Shown here: positions 43,189 through 55,433 of the stretch, in pieces | Numbering within the stretch: the stretch's first letter is position 1 | Layout of the letters: each line of letters starts with the position of its first letter | Assembly: GCA_947685225.1 (NCBI GenBank) | Contig: CANTUV010000008.1 | Span: 43,645,501 to 43,709,500, forward strand | DNA length: 64,000 nt | Source of the DNA: Garcia nutans | Taxonomy: Eukaryota > Streptophyta > Magnoliopsida > Malpighiales > Euphorbiaceae | Direction of reading: 5' to 3' | Made by a program: the position numbers and the translations under genes | Notes under the pieces: generated by a model | Told to the model about the DNA's origin: nothing | The model's input: the letters and a program-made list of their open reading frames with translations, nothing else | Databases searched by the model: none

Positions 43189-45737
43189 ACTCAACAAACT
43201 TTCCTTAGCTTGAATGTTGCTTTTCAATTTTACTTTCTTTAATATTTAATTGGAACAATCTTGTTTTTCAAATTTAAAACTGCTTGAATAAATTATTTTC
43301 ATCAAAATTTTTGTTGGTCTTTGTTCATTTTGGTGCTCAACCAATGAGGAATCTACCTTGATGATTCATGAATTAATGTGTCTAGGAATCATGACTTGAA
43401 TAACTTTACTAAATGAGGGAATTGCTCTATAGCATTGAGTTGTGTATGCTTACTTAGAGAGGGCTCCTGCATAATTACCTTTGTCTAGGTCCTAGTCAGT
43501 CTTAGAACATGCTTTGACAAACTTTCGAGGTGAAATTGAACTCTACTTATTTAAGAGAGAAATGATCTAGGCATTATTTGGATTAGCCAACAACTAGTGT
43601 CCATCCTATTAAATATCAATCCCTAGTTGTCCCGCTGAGCCTTCATAAAATTTTAGCTTTCTTTTCATTGGCTTATAAACCCCAATAACCTACCCTGAGC
43701 TGTTGTGATACTTTTGGCAAGTCTTATGATTACTAAGATGAAGAGGCAAGAAGATCAAAGAAAACAATGATTAGTCCAGATCATGAGGATAGGTGAAGTT
43801 CTCAAGTCCATGAAGATAGTTGAAGTTCTCAAAACCATAAGGGTGGTTGAAGTTCTCAATACCATAAGGGTAGTTGAAGTTTTCCTAATATCTCCAATAT
43901 ATCAACATCAACATCAGAGTAACAAATGATTTATCCCTATTAAAGAAGATTTATGTTACTCCACTTATCCATTATTGGAAGCCCAAGTTGGTACAAACAA
44001 GACAACTCTTTTAGAGCTAGAACAAAAAAAAAAGAAAAAAGACAAAAGAAAAGAAAAACACAAAAAAAAGAAGAGAAGAAAAAGAAAAGAAAAAAAAGAA
44101 GAAAAAAGAAAAAGAGAAAGGAAAAAAAAAATAAAACCTAAAAAGGCGGTTTAGAAAGCCAACTGAGTTCTCTTTTACCTAAAGCAGCAAAAGGCTTCCA
44201 TTTGGTTTATAAGGACGGCTTGACTTGAATTGGTCTAACCCAACCAAAGATTCGATCAAAATCAAAGAAAAAGGAGAAAGACCATTCAGTTCTTGAAAGT
44301 TCTATACTTGATAGTCCTACAAGGAAAAAGGACAAAATAATAAAATGCTCAAAGAAAGGGAAGAGTAAGAAAAATAAAAAAGGAAAGAAAAAAAAGAAAA
44401 GAAGAAAAAAATGAATTTGAGAACCAAACTTTTTGCAAGGGAAAAGACTGTCCTAATCAAGGTCTAGATTAATGCCCAGAAGATAAAAGGACTTTGGAGT
44501 CTAGCAAGATTGCTCTCAACTGCCTAAAGTTCAAACAAGAAATTTGTAGTGTGAAGGTTTTTCCATTGTGTCACATCAACCCCAACTTACAAATGACCTT
44601 CATTTAACCCATGTCCCTCATAGACCCCATTTCAAGCCTATCAAAGACCTGTTGATCTCTCTTGGTAGGTAGAGCCTATTAGTGGAGATAGTTTGGATAT
44701 GCATGCATATGAGATAGATAATATTTAAACTCAAATGAGACCTTTGGCCAAGTAATGTGTATGTGTCTATCTGAAGTGCAACAATTCTTGCTTAAATAGA
44801 AATGATTCCCGAGTTTAGTACGGTAACTAGGGTTGTCATGTTATAGATATGTTAATTTGGAAAAATCAAGTCCTAAGGTACATTGACATTAATTTGGCAA
44901 TTCCAACATTTGATTTCAAAATCAAAATTCAAAAAAAAAGGAAAGGAAAAAAAAGTGTTTTGTCATACAAAGCCTTCGAGCTAAGGGAAGTATGTTGAAT
45001 TGATTATTGGCAAGGCCATGAAGAAGCTATCAATTGACATGCTAAGACATAGTTTGAAAAGGATGAATCCCTGACTTTACTGCTTGGGGCCTCCATTATT
45101 CATGTTTTCAACATCTTGAAGATAAAAGCCACAAATGCAAAGCTTTCGATCATTCCAATGCAAGACTTGAACGAGCGTCAAAAAGGAACCAATGAGAACA
45201 CTTTTGCTAATCACCTCGGTCTGTGAGTCGATGGAACCACTGTAAGTATTACTCATGCATATCATGGATACATGAGCATATCACACGGCATTTTTTTCTT
45301 GTATTATCTTTTCTTTGTCAAAGTGAATAGCAAACACTCTGTGAAGTAAAGAATCAAAAGAAGATATCAAATCAAGAGGGCATGGAAAGCCCATTGCTTG
45401 AGAAAGCTCCAATAATTTTGCAAAGAGAAGAAATGCGTGCTTGTGCGAAGAACTAGACAACAAAAACATAAATCAAAGCTTGCATGAAAAAATCTTTGGT
45501 TTGAGCCTACACAGGGAGCAAAGTTTCTCCTTTTCAATTTTTTAAGTTTATATACCAAACATTTTCAAACTCACTTGCAAATATTTCACCATGCAGGGGG
45601 CAAGGAGAAGATGTGAGGGCCAACTAAAAAGAGCTGAATTTTTGCAAAAAGAAAGAAGAAAAGAATGGAACATTAGAACTCTCAAAAGAATGAAGATGCA
45701 AAAGACAAAAGATCAGTCCAGCTAAAAGAGCTGAAGC
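43189..45737 (+). other. Ogre 3' non-coding region
   Basis: No gene. Noted inside: three to four imperfect units of about 35 bp around GTTGAAGTTCTCAA (about 43785-43890); purine-only tracts (about 44020-44141 and 44385-44415). In autonomous Ogre elements pol would precede this region. Confidence 0.6.
44020..44141 (+). repeat. Purine (A/G) tract
   Basis: About 120 nt of almost pure A and G with rare C or T. The lysine-rich open frame over it is an artefact of composition. Such tracts may form triplex DNA. Confidence 0.85.
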
Positions 45738-46024
45738 AAGGGTAAAGACCCGATTTCCAATGAATGAAGATCCATTTGCAAGGGTGAAGACCCGATCTCA
45801 AAGGATGAAGATCCATTTTCAAGGGTGAAGACCCGATCTCAAAGGATGAAGATCCATTTGCAAGGGTGAAGACCTGATTTCAAAGGAAGAAGATCCATTT
45901 TCAAGGGTGAAGACCCGATCTCAAAGGATGAAGATCCATTTGCAAGGGTGAAGACCCGATCTCAAAGGATGAAGATCCATTTTCAAGTATGAAGACCCGA
46001 TCTCAAAGGATGAAGATCCATTTT
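45738..46024 (+). repeat. Tandem repeat, 41-bp unit, 7 copies
   Basis: The unit starts CAAGGGTGAAGACCCGATC and continues with AAAGGATGAAGATCC. Copies end alternately in TTTG and TTTT, hinting at an 82-bp dimer. Each unit has two half-units, GGGT-GAAG-ACCC and GGAT-GAAG-ATCC. It lies in the position where Ogre elements are known to generate satellite repeats. Confidence 0.9.
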
Positions 46025-46101
46025 GTAGGCGAAAAACCACAATGCATAGAATAACAGGAGCAATCAGACTTCTCAAATGATAAAAGGTTAGTCAAACTGA
46101 A

Positions 46102-46935
46102 TCTTGGGTCCAAGCAACCAAATTCAATTCAATCTCGGGTCCAAGCACCCAAATTCAATTCAATCTTGGGTCCAAGTACCCAATTCCAATTCAATATCGG
46201 GTCCAAGCACCCAAATTCAATTCAAGTTCGGGTCCAAGTACCCAATCTCGGGTCCAAGTACCCAAATCAAATCAATCTCGGGTCCAAGTACCCAATCCTA
46301 GTTCCAAGTACCCAAATTCAATCCAATCTCGGGTCTAAGTACCCAAATCAAATTCAATCTCGGGTTAAGTACCAAAATTCAATCCAATCTCGGGTCCAAG
46401 TACCCAAATCAAATTCAATCTCGGGTCCAAGTACCCAATCTTGGGTCCAAGTACCCAAATCAATCTAATCTCGGGTCCAAGTACTCAATCTCGGGTCCAA
46501 GTACCCAAATTCAATCCAATCTCGGGTCCAAGTACCCAAATCAAACTCAATCTCGGGTCTAAGTACTCAAATTCAATCCAATCTCGGGTCCAAGTAACCA
46601 AATCAAATTCAATCTTGGGTCCAAGTACCCAAATCAATCCAATCTCGAGTCCAAGTACCCAATCTCTGGTCCAAGTACCCAAATCAAATCAATCTCGGGT
46701 CCAAGTACCCAAATTCAACCCAATCTTGGGTCCAAGTATCCAAATCAAATCAATCTTGGGTCCAAGTACCCAAATCAAATCAATCTCGGGTCCAAGTACC
46801 CGATCTCGGGTCCAAGTACCCAAATTAAATCAATATCGGGTCCAAGTACCCAATACCGGGTCCAAATACCCAAATTCAATTAATCTCGGGTCCAAGTACC
46901 CTATCTCGGGTCCAAGTACCCAAATAAAATCCAAG
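46102..46935 (+). repeat. Tandem repeat of GGGTCCAAGTACCC words, about 30 copies
   Basis: Units of about 20-40 bp built on TCTCGGGTCCAAGTACCC followed by variable AAATC/AATTC spacers. Each core is a small inverted repeat, GGGT-N6-ACCC. Open frames across it are periodicity artefacts. Confidence 0.9.
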
Positions 46936-47026
46936 AACCCAAAACCTCAACCATCTCAAAAATTAAGTCTTGTTGCTTTTCACTCTCTTTCACTAAAGTT
47001 TCAGATCATTCAAGCAGGAGGCAAAC

Positions 47027-49174
47027 TGTAGACCCTTAATTTTTGACCCAGTCCGGTCCAATATATTTTATTTAGTCCAAAATAATTTTTGTGTTGTCCA
47101 ATATATTTTAGTTACTTCAAAATAATTTTTATGGTATCTTGATTAATTTTAATATTTATTTTTGTAAAAAATGGTGAAATGAACAAAAATTCAAAAATAA
47201 TAAAAAATAAAAAAATCGGCGGCGGAAAAATCGCCGCCGAAAGTCAGCGCGGGCCCATGGGCATTTTGCCCGCAGGAAACTCCTGCGGGCCCATTTTGCC
47301 CGCAGCTGCCGTAGCCAGCTGCGGCAGCTTTTTTGCCAGCGCAGTTTTTCCGCAGCAATTTTTTTCGCTAGCGAAATTATTCCGATGCAAATTTTTCGAA
47401 ACCTAATGCATTAGGTTTCGGTTTCCTTTTCTTATTGAATATTGTATGCCGTGAATAATTAGAATTACCCATAGAATTCTTCTATAAATATGGACTAAAC
47501 AACACAAAAAAGAGGGGGAAAAGGGAAGAAATTGGACAGAAACTTGGAGCAAAAGTGGACACCGAATCTGTGAAGGAAAACCTTAGATCAAGCTGGTTTT
47601 TTTAGAGAGCCGAAAAACAATTCAAGCAATTCAAAGGCAAAAAGCTTGTCTTTGACCTTGTTCATCCAAGAAACAATTTTTGGTGAAACTTACAAAATAA
47701 GGTTTGAATTCTTAATTTCTTTTTATCTTTTCACAGTAGCTAAATTATCCCTTGGTTTCTTTTAATTCAAAAAAATATTTATAACCTCAATTCACTTTTT
47801 CTAAGGTTTGAAAATCTTAAATCGTGGCTTTATTTTTCAAAAGTTTAAAGTTTTTAGTTTTATTTCTTCAAAACCCCAAAACTCTAATTTACTTTCCAAA
47901 TTATCAAAACCCTTAAATTATGTTCTGTTTCTTTTCAAAATGTCCTGAAAACATCTTTTCTATTTATAAAAACTTTAATTCGTTTGGTTTACTTTCATAA
48001 ACTTCATAAAATTATCAATTGATTTACAAATTCTTAAAACTTAATTCTAAGAACACTAAACCCTAATTTTAAAACACTAAACCCTAACTCAACTCCAAAA
48101 CTCAAAATAGTAAAACCCTAACCCCTTTAAAACCTTAAACCCTAATTTTTTCTAAACCCTAATCCTTTAAAATTTTAAAAACCATAAAAACACAAATATT
48201 TTAATTTCACACAGTAAACTTGAAACCATAAATTAAAAGTGTTTTAAAGAGTCCAAATTCTAGTTTCACGATTTTACATCATAAACCCTAGTTTCATGAT
48301 TTCACCATCCAAATATTAATTTAGTTAATCAAAGAGCTTTATCAACCTTTTAAAACATTAAACCTTGATCTACTTTAATTCCTTTAAAAACTCACAGTAG
48401 CTATAATTTAGATTTTTATTTGCTTTATTCAATTCTATATTTGATATGCTTTGATTTATTTTATATTCCTTAATTTATTTAAGTTCAATGCTTGGTTTAT
48501 TTTATTTATCATGGATGGATGTTTACTTTCTATTGATATTTAATACCTTTGATGAATGATTCATTTATTTTGAATAGTTATTTAGTTTTATCAATTTATT
48601 TAGGTTTCCAAATGTTGTAAGAGGTATGTTTCCACTTGGTGGGTACCTCATTAGTTAAATATCATCTAATTTAAATTGCTTTTTCTATTTTAGAACCAAT
48701 GTAAAGGACATTTTTCTACCTTTTGGTGGGTGTCCTATTTAGGCATGGGATGTAAGGACATGTTTCCATCTTCGGGTGGGTGTCCATTTATTTATTTTGC
48801 TTGGACATTGCTTTGATTTTAATATATCGATGCTTTATTTTAATTATTGTGTGTAATATGGATAATATTGTTGTACTTAAGAATTTTATAATATTAAGAC
48901 CTGTAAAGGAGGCCGGTTCCAATGAACTGGGCATTGTGGGGATGCTGGGCCATTTCTCACCTTCCTCACACATACCCAACTTTCCGAACCCATTAGGGGG
49001 TTGGGGATTCCTTAGGAATCGAGTCATCAACCCCTTTCTTTTTCCCAGCCTGTCCGGGTGGCTACTCCATTTTCTCCGGACTTAGGTCCGTGTTCTCTAA
49101 GGCCCCGAGCATAAACAGTGCCGAAGTCGCAAGAACCATTCCACCGGGAGTGGGGGCAAAAATCCCCGCTCACA
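47027..49174 (+). repeat. 3' LTR of Ogre element
   Basis: Preceded by a PPT-like AGCAGGAGGCAAAC. Same features as the 5' LTR: hairpin 47268-47290, teloboxes, three hairpins (about 48625-48785). Several tens of differences from the 5' LTR are concentrated in the GC-rich part, so it is older than the inner Sirevirus. Confidence 0.9.
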
Positions 49175-50363
49175 CCAAACTAGGACAAGCCAACTACGAC
49201 AACTGAGGTAAGTCCACAATTCACAGATAGGATCACGTTCTTAGTTAGCGGTGAAGTCAGGATGCTCGATAGGCGTGCGACCATACGCAAGCACTGAGCG
49301 ACAGTACCAAATCAAGGTCAAAAGTCATAAACTCATAAAAAGGATAGTGATCTTAGTGAGTAGTGTAGTAAGGATGCCAGACCTTTAAGCGACAGCCTAA
49401 GAAGCCTGAACGACTACACTTAACAAAGATGTAAATGTCTAATAAGAGTAGAAGAGATAGCAGTCAGCTCTTGTGGTGCTTCCTCGACACTCAAAACCTT
49501 GTGCAATCACCTAGAAGAATCGAACGATCGCACAAGTCCAACAGATTTGAATCTTAGCACCAAATTCTTCAGACTAATAATAACCAAACATATGGATAAA
49601 TGATAAGTTTATGCCAAGCGACCTCCCGCCGAGCCTGGTGATCGCACGACACAAAGGTATGGGCAGGTAAGATTATGTTAGACAACAAAATCTGACCATT
49701 AGAACTAGCCATTACACAGAGCTTTCAAACTGTGCGACTGCCCACCGAGCTGAGTGACCGCACACCGAGCTCTGACCACAAAATTAGTGGAAAACAAGCA
49801 CAAAACATGTGGGAACCACTTCAAACGGCTAGTTTAAGCCAAATGGCTATAAATACCACATTGAACTTCATTTTTGTGGTTAGAGAATACTTTGATTGTT
49901 ATTGTAATTTCATTGAACAACATTTTTCATTATCTTGTCTAAATATCAAAAGATCAAACATCAAAAATCTTAGAGTGTTGGGTGTGAGCATTAAACACCA
50001 TCAAAAGTTTGAGTGTGAGCTTAGAAACACTTAGGTTGTGAGAGTGAGCCTAGAAAAACATTTGTAAGGGTTGTGAGGATTGATCTCAAACCATTGTAAT
50101 AGTTTGGTATGAGCTAGAGAAAACACCAAGTTAGAGTTAAGCTTGAAAAAATGCAAGACTAGTGGAACCTTGATAAGTTGTTAAGGAAGTGGATGTAGGA
50201 TTGAGGTAAATCTGAACCACTATAAATCTTTGTGTCATTTCTTCTCTACTCTACTCAATCTTCATCTACATCTTCTTCATCTCTTGCTTTTGAATGTTAA
50301 ATTAACCTTCATTCTTCATATAAACCAATTCATCCCTCACTTGGTTGCTAGTTTAGGACGATA
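49175..50363 (+). repeat. 3' LTR of outer Sirevirus, second part
   Basis: Resumes with CCAAACTAGGACAAGCC and ends TAGGACGATA, followed by the TSD ATACT. Contains the AACGGCTA-N16-TATAAATA promoter at 49824-49855. Confidence 0.9.
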
Positions 50364-50368
50364 ATACT

Positions 50369-50624
50369 GTATAGGGTTGTTTGGGCCCAATGTGTGTGTT
50401 TGTGATATATTTATGTGTATATGTGTGTAGTGTTTTGAATAATAAAATATGATGAATTGATTGTGATTGAAAATGAATATGTTGATGACCTAAGTAGAAT
50501 TGGCTCATGAAATCAATATTGTGTTTATTAGAAAATAAAGAGATATACACATGTAAAAACATGATTAATAGAATGAGAAACAAGAATGTATGTGTATAAT
50601 ATTTATAATATATAAATATGCACC
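50369..50624 (+). repeat. Decayed LTR fragment, probable continuation of 16431-16664
   Basis: Contains TTGGGCCCAATG near its start, the inverse of a block in minus-strand Tekay LTRs (compare about 56040). The rest is AT/GT-rich. No gene. Confidence 0.4.
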
Positions 50625-52450
50625 TGTAGACCCTTGATTTTGGTCCTGGCTAGTTCGATAATAATTCTGAACCTTTGATTGGATTAATATATTGTAATAG
50701 GGCCTAAAAAAAGCTAATTAAACTTTTAAAACCCTAATTGGGTCTAATTTAGAAGATTTGGTTGGTTTTAATATGATACCGGTGCACTAAACCCTAAAAC
50801 GGGTTCAATTTAAATGTTTGGTTGATTTTTCACTTAATCTGGATGGCCTTTAGTCAATAGGAGTGTCCCATCTTGAATTAGGGAACCCAATTCGACATGG
50901 GGAAGTCCCATATTGAAATGGGGCTCTCCTAGTCCGATATGGGGCAGTTTTTTTCTTTCCATGTCGAATCCGGATGTAAATTTTACTATGGACTTGGATT
51001 TTGTCAAAATTAAATCACTTGAATTCGAGACGGACTTGGTTTACCTTGAATTTATGTAATTTTCTAATTTGATATGGTCTCAGTTTGTGTCAAATCCATG
51101 AATTCGACATGCATCAGAATAACCCCTTCTTAAAAAGGAAAACTTTCCTGCTTAACATGATGGATGTTATTATAAATACATATTTTAAAGACCTGAAGAA
51201 GGACTTTGGACTCTTTGGATGGCTGTTGGGACTCTGGAAAAACTCAGTAACCAAAATTTATCAACAAACAAACCCTAGCAAGTTTCATCAACAAAGGAAA
51301 TAGAGAAAACAATAGACAAAGAAGATCAAAGACACACAAACCTTATAAAGGCAGTGAACTCACTGTCTTGGTATAGCTGATCCAGAATTTTCATTCCAAC
51401 GATTTTAGTGGAGCCAACAAACAACGGTGCACTCTAAATTAAATAAATACAACATGCTTTGATTCTTTTAAATATGGAATATGTTCATTCTTAGCCTAAT
51501 TAAGTTCCAGTAGGCTATTTCATTCAAAATCAATACATACCAGTTTACATGGAGTGTAGATTATTGATATTGTTTTGCTAAATCATACTAAATAAATCCA
51601 GAAACTTGTTGGCTCCGCATATTTTCTATTTGTTAATTTTTTTAGTGCATGATTATTAGTTAAATGTTCTAGTAGCTTAGTTTGAGTTTTTTTACATATT
51701 ATCACAAGCAGCTTCATTTAAACTTTAAAAAAAATTATCACAGTAGCTTTATTATAATGCTAAAATTCCAAACCCTAATTTGGTAAACCTTAAACCCTAG
51801 TAATTATTTTCATAAAAATTATTTCCTAAACCATAATTTAAATTATACGGTATCCATAATCTTTTTGTAAATAATAATAACAATAACAATATGAGTTTTC
51901 TAAAAACCTAAAAACCCTAACTTGGTTATTAAAGTTTTAAAACCCTAAATTTATATATTTATTGCTTTATTTAATTTTAGATTTGATTATATAGTTTATT
52001 ATATATTTTGAAGTTTGATTTATTTGATTTTGATATTTGATTTGTTTAATTTATCATGGATAGATGTTTTCTTTATCATTATTTTTATTTGCTTATCTTG
52101 GTATTAATAATGTAAGAGGTATGTTTCCACTTCGTGGGTACCTCATTAGTTAAACTTCACGTAAATCATATTATTTTCATATTTTGGGATTAATAAAGGA
52201 TACGTTTCCACCTTTTTGGCGGGTGTCCTATTTAGTTTTAGATGTTAGAAGATGTAAGGACATGTTTCCATCCTCGGATGGGTGTCCATTTATTTATTTT
52301 GTTTGAACATTGCTATGATTTTTAATAAAGTATTTATTTATTCTTATGATTGCATGTATTATGGATAATATCATTATATTTAAAAATTTTATAATATTAA
52401 GACCTGAAAAGGAGGCCAGTTCCAATGAACCGGGCGCTGTGGGGGTGTTG
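50625..52450 (+). repeat. Truncated Ogre-type LTR
   Basis: Begins TGTAGACCCTTGATTTTGG, carries the three hairpins (about 52108-52290), and breaks off at GGGGGTGTTG, where the Tekay LTR starts. Diverged from the other Ogre LTRs and interrupted by that insertion. The open frame at 51085 has no support. Confidence 0.8.
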
Positions 52451-52989
52451 TGTAATACCCTCATACCTTATATACATACTATACACATACACCATATATG
52501 TACAATATGCATATAAGACATAAGAATGCTATATTACAAATCCTTTCAAACCTTTCATTATCGTTTTCATACAGATACATAAATATAAAATAACATAAGA
52601 ACATTTTTTGTTTAATTCTTTCCAAAAATTTACTTATATACTTATACATATTGTCAAACTACAGAATAACAAAATGGATATGCATGCACCACCTTCTAGT
52701 TGGTCTCTGGCACACTCTCCATCTTCAGGTAGCACAAATATTCGACTCTCAAATCAGCATCTACTTACCTGCGCGATTCACACAATTGCACTAAGCTTCA
52801 TAGCTTAGTGATACATATAAACAATATTTATATACAAATACACAATTACAAAATAGAGATTCACATCTCACTTACACATCATTACACTATTGAAAATCAC
52901 ATTCTATATTCATACATAACTATTAGCTTCACATCCCACTCACACATCATTGCAATTATTAAGTTCAGCTGTCACACTTTCAGTTTCTC

Positions 52990-53215
52990 GACCCAGCTTT
53001 GCTTGGGTCTAATTTTAATTTCAATCACATGACCTAGCTCTGCTCAGGTCAACCATCATTTCAAACACATGACCCAGCTTTGCTCGGGTCAAGACATAGC
53101 TTTGCTCAGGTTTAATAACATATGCACCCAGCTCTGCTCGGGTCAAGACCTAGCTCTGCTCAGGTCTAACAACATATGCAAATCTAGGCCTAGCTCTACT
53201 CAGGACCTCTCGTGC
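52990..53215 (-). repeat. GACCY-RGGTC hairpin array
   Basis: Six to seven units built on AGCTYTGCT. Outer pairs are GACCC/GGGTC at 52990-53009 and 53071-53090, but GACCT/AGGTC at 53031-53050 and 53147-53166. The fifth pair changes on both sides together. Other units are partly decayed. Confidence 0.8.
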
Positions 53216-53555
53216 ATATCCAATTAATCTTAACACAATTAGGCAAGTAATGATATAGGTTACGTGTATATAATATCACTTTAGTTTATACTTTTCCAGT
53301 GATCATCACCATTCTTGATCACATCACATTACTAGTTCACCTCATTCATACATAGGTCACATGCTTTATTTCTCATTTTTCTCATTCCTTTCAATATCAT
53401 ATCATTAGTCTTTTACAATTCACACTTGACATCTAACCACAATGCAATCATGAGCCACACTCACCATATGACTCATCAATATACCAATATGTAGCATAAT
53501 TAACATATTTTCTCATAACTGTCCAAGTGACACACTCAACTTCTACAAATTTGTC

Positions 53556-53849
53556 ATGCCCAGGGACATGGGCGTGTCACTGCCCGTGTCTTTAATACTG
53601 TCTTACAGTTGCTATGACACGCCTAGAGACATGGGCGTGTCACTGCCCATGTCATTTATACTGCCTTATAGAAACTTTGACACGCCCAACAACACAGTCG
53701 TGTTCATGGCCTTGTCAATTATTTTATCTCATAGTAGCCACGACATGCCCAAAAACATGGGTGTGTCACTGCACGTGTCTTTAATTCTGTATCACAGTGA
53801 CTATGAAATGCCTAAAGACACAGGCGTGTCATTGGGAGTGTTAGGCTAA
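53556..53849 (-). repeat. GACACG hairpin array
   Basis: About five units of 66-68 bp: GACACGCC...GGCGTGTC followed by CACTGCCCGTGTC. The open frame over it (repeated MGVSL-type words) is a periodicity artefact. Confidence 0.75.
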
Positions 53850-54905
53850 ATCTCTGGGTACGCCCATAACATCACAAAAGTACTCTTTCACTCCGTTTCA
53901 TTAATACAATACTCACATGTCACATAGCAACTCCAACACATGTTAAATCAAATATGCACAATCTCAAAATCATATATATATACTCAAGATCATATATACT
54001 AACCAAAGAAATTATACATACAAATCTTTGGTTATTCCCAAGCTTACTCTTCTTTCTTTTTTTCTTGTTAATCTAAACACAAAATCATAATAACAATAAT
54101 CATATATTTTATTCATACCATTATTCATATATCAATTCATTCAATCCCCAATCAACTTTACCAAACTATTGTTCTTTTCCTTAATTCCAACTGCTCATTA
54201 TTATCCCCAACATCTAATCATATTTTCTTTATCTATGTATCAATTCAACATATATATATATATATATACATCAATATATCATTGTCATAATATTATTCAA
54301 TTAATCATCACTTTCTCTCACTAACTATATCATACATATATACATAAAATCCATAAAATAGGTTTAAAAAGAAGGTACTTACTTGAATTACTTGCCAAAT
54401 CTTAATTATTTTCTTTAATCCCTCTTGAATCTCATATAGCATGAAAAATTTCACTCTTCCCCACTCTCTCTCTCTCTCTAACCACATTGAAGAAGAAGAA
54501 GAAGAAGAACACTTCCCTTCTTCCTACCCATCCGTATCCTTATATAATTAAAATATTATATAAAATTTCCACTTAAATTCTCCACCACTCATCTTCTTCC
54601 TTCATTTGACTTTTTACTTTCTCTTTTATTATCAATTTATTATTATTATAATTATTATTAATTAATTAAATGATTAAAATCAACTTTCCCACCACCAATA
54701 TATACCTCATGCATATGTGTAGTATATTTAGGTATATGTATATGTCTTAAATATATTCTATTTATCTTTCTCATGTATCTCACATATATATAATCCATAT
54801 ATAACATTCATCATAAGCATACATCTAATATTTTCTGTACCCATTACACCCATATGCTCTCCCGTATTTACTATTCTAAAATACATCAAAAATCAGGGTA
54901 TTACA

Positions 54906-55149
54906 ATTCTCTCTCCCTTAAATAATTTTATCCTCTAAATTATCTATCTCAATGAATAAATCCCATTAATACAATAACTAATCTCTACTCTCCCCCTTAT
55001 GCACATCCTTAAACATTTGTGCCAATGTCCCAAATAAATTTAAATAATTTTCAATTCTAGCAATATCATCCAAGAAAGCACACATACAATCATTACACAT
55101 CTAATGATACTAGATAATCAAATTTTTCCTTCATCTAAAATATTCTACT
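54906..55149 (-). other. Tekay 3' UTR and deletion junction
   Basis: Starts with PPT-like sequence on minus and CTCTAAATTATC, comparable to 57951-57996. Then uncharacterised sequence up to the gag fragment. Almost all of pol is missing between them. Confidence 0.55.
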
Positions 55150-55433
55150 CTCCTTGCATCACGTACATCCTTTACATTGTTCTATCTCTTTCTAATATAT
55201 CCACGATCGTGGAACCTTCTCTCTGTCTAAATCTTGCCCTACCACCTCTACCACCTCTGTCTCGTCTAGAACCTAATCCAAAATCAATAGTCTCCTCCTG
55301 ACTGTTAGTTGGTGGCTCTGGACAATCTCTCACATAGTGCTCCTGTGATCCACATTTATAACATCCTTGAGAATTGACTCCCCAACAAACACCTCTATGA
55401 ACTCTACCACACTGACTGCATGTTGATAGAGCA
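55150..55433 (-). pseudogene. Tekay gag fragment (zinc knuckles)
   Basis: On minus the sequence encodes CSQCGRVHRGVCW and CYKCGSQEHYVRDC, the two zinc knuckles of Tekay gag, then a Gly/Arg-rich linker, and breaks near the protease side. It lies next to a 3' LTR region, so the element is internally deleted. The next Tekay element inserted in it (flank GAGCA). An open frame continuing past 55433 into that LTR is accidental. Confidence 0.8.

Larger units (their letters stand above)
36266..49174 (+). mobile_element. Non-autonomous Ogre/TAT element, pol-less, TSD CCGAA/CCAAA
   Basis: LTRs at 36266-38407 and 47027-49174. PBS resembles the tRNA-Arg type of Ogre. A broken Ogre gag is at 39481-43188, no protease, RT or integrase is found, and tandem repeats precede the 3' LTR. 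The flanking pentamers CCGAA and CCAAA differ at one base, consistent with an aged TSD. The element sits in the outer Sirevirus 3' LTR. An inverted solo LTR of the same family lies in its gag. Confidence 0.9.
16670..50363 (+). mobile_element. Outer Sirevirus (Ty1/copia), decayed, split by two nested insertions; TSD ATACT
   Basis: LTRs are at 16670-18262 and 35871-36265 plus 49175-50363, with ATACT at 16665-16669 and 50364-50368. Order: gag, pol, ORF3, multiple polypurine tracts. Sirevirus assignment rests on the RT type, ORF3 in the env-like position, and the cluster of several PPTs before the 3' LTR, a known Sirevirus signature. Pol is interrupted by the element at 20909-31086 and the 3' LTR by the Ogre element at 36266-49174. 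All genes are broken. Confidence 0.93.
52451..54905 (-). repeat. Tekay-type 3' LTR with two hairpin arrays
   Basis: Starts TGTAATACCCTC and ends GGGTATTACA, followed by PPT-side sequence (TTCTCTCTCCC). Twin hairpin at 52771-52808, GACCC/GACCT hairpins at 52990-53215, GACACG array at 53556-53849. Confidence 0.82.

Noticed and set aside
43953..44141. Lysine/arginine-rich small protein
   Set aside because: Read from a pure purine tract.
46102..46935. CRISPR-like look of regularly repeated words with variable spacers
   Set aside because: Spacing is irregular, spacers are themselves repeats, and this is a plant Ogre 3' region.
46104..47031. Open frames of 65-196 residues across the GGGTCCAAGTACCC array
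   Set aside because: They exist only because the tandem repeat lacks stops in some frames. Both strands show similar frames and no start context or domain is present.
53556..53849. 97-residue frame with repeated MGVSL words
   Set aside because: It follows the GACACG tandem units; no other copy keeps the frame.
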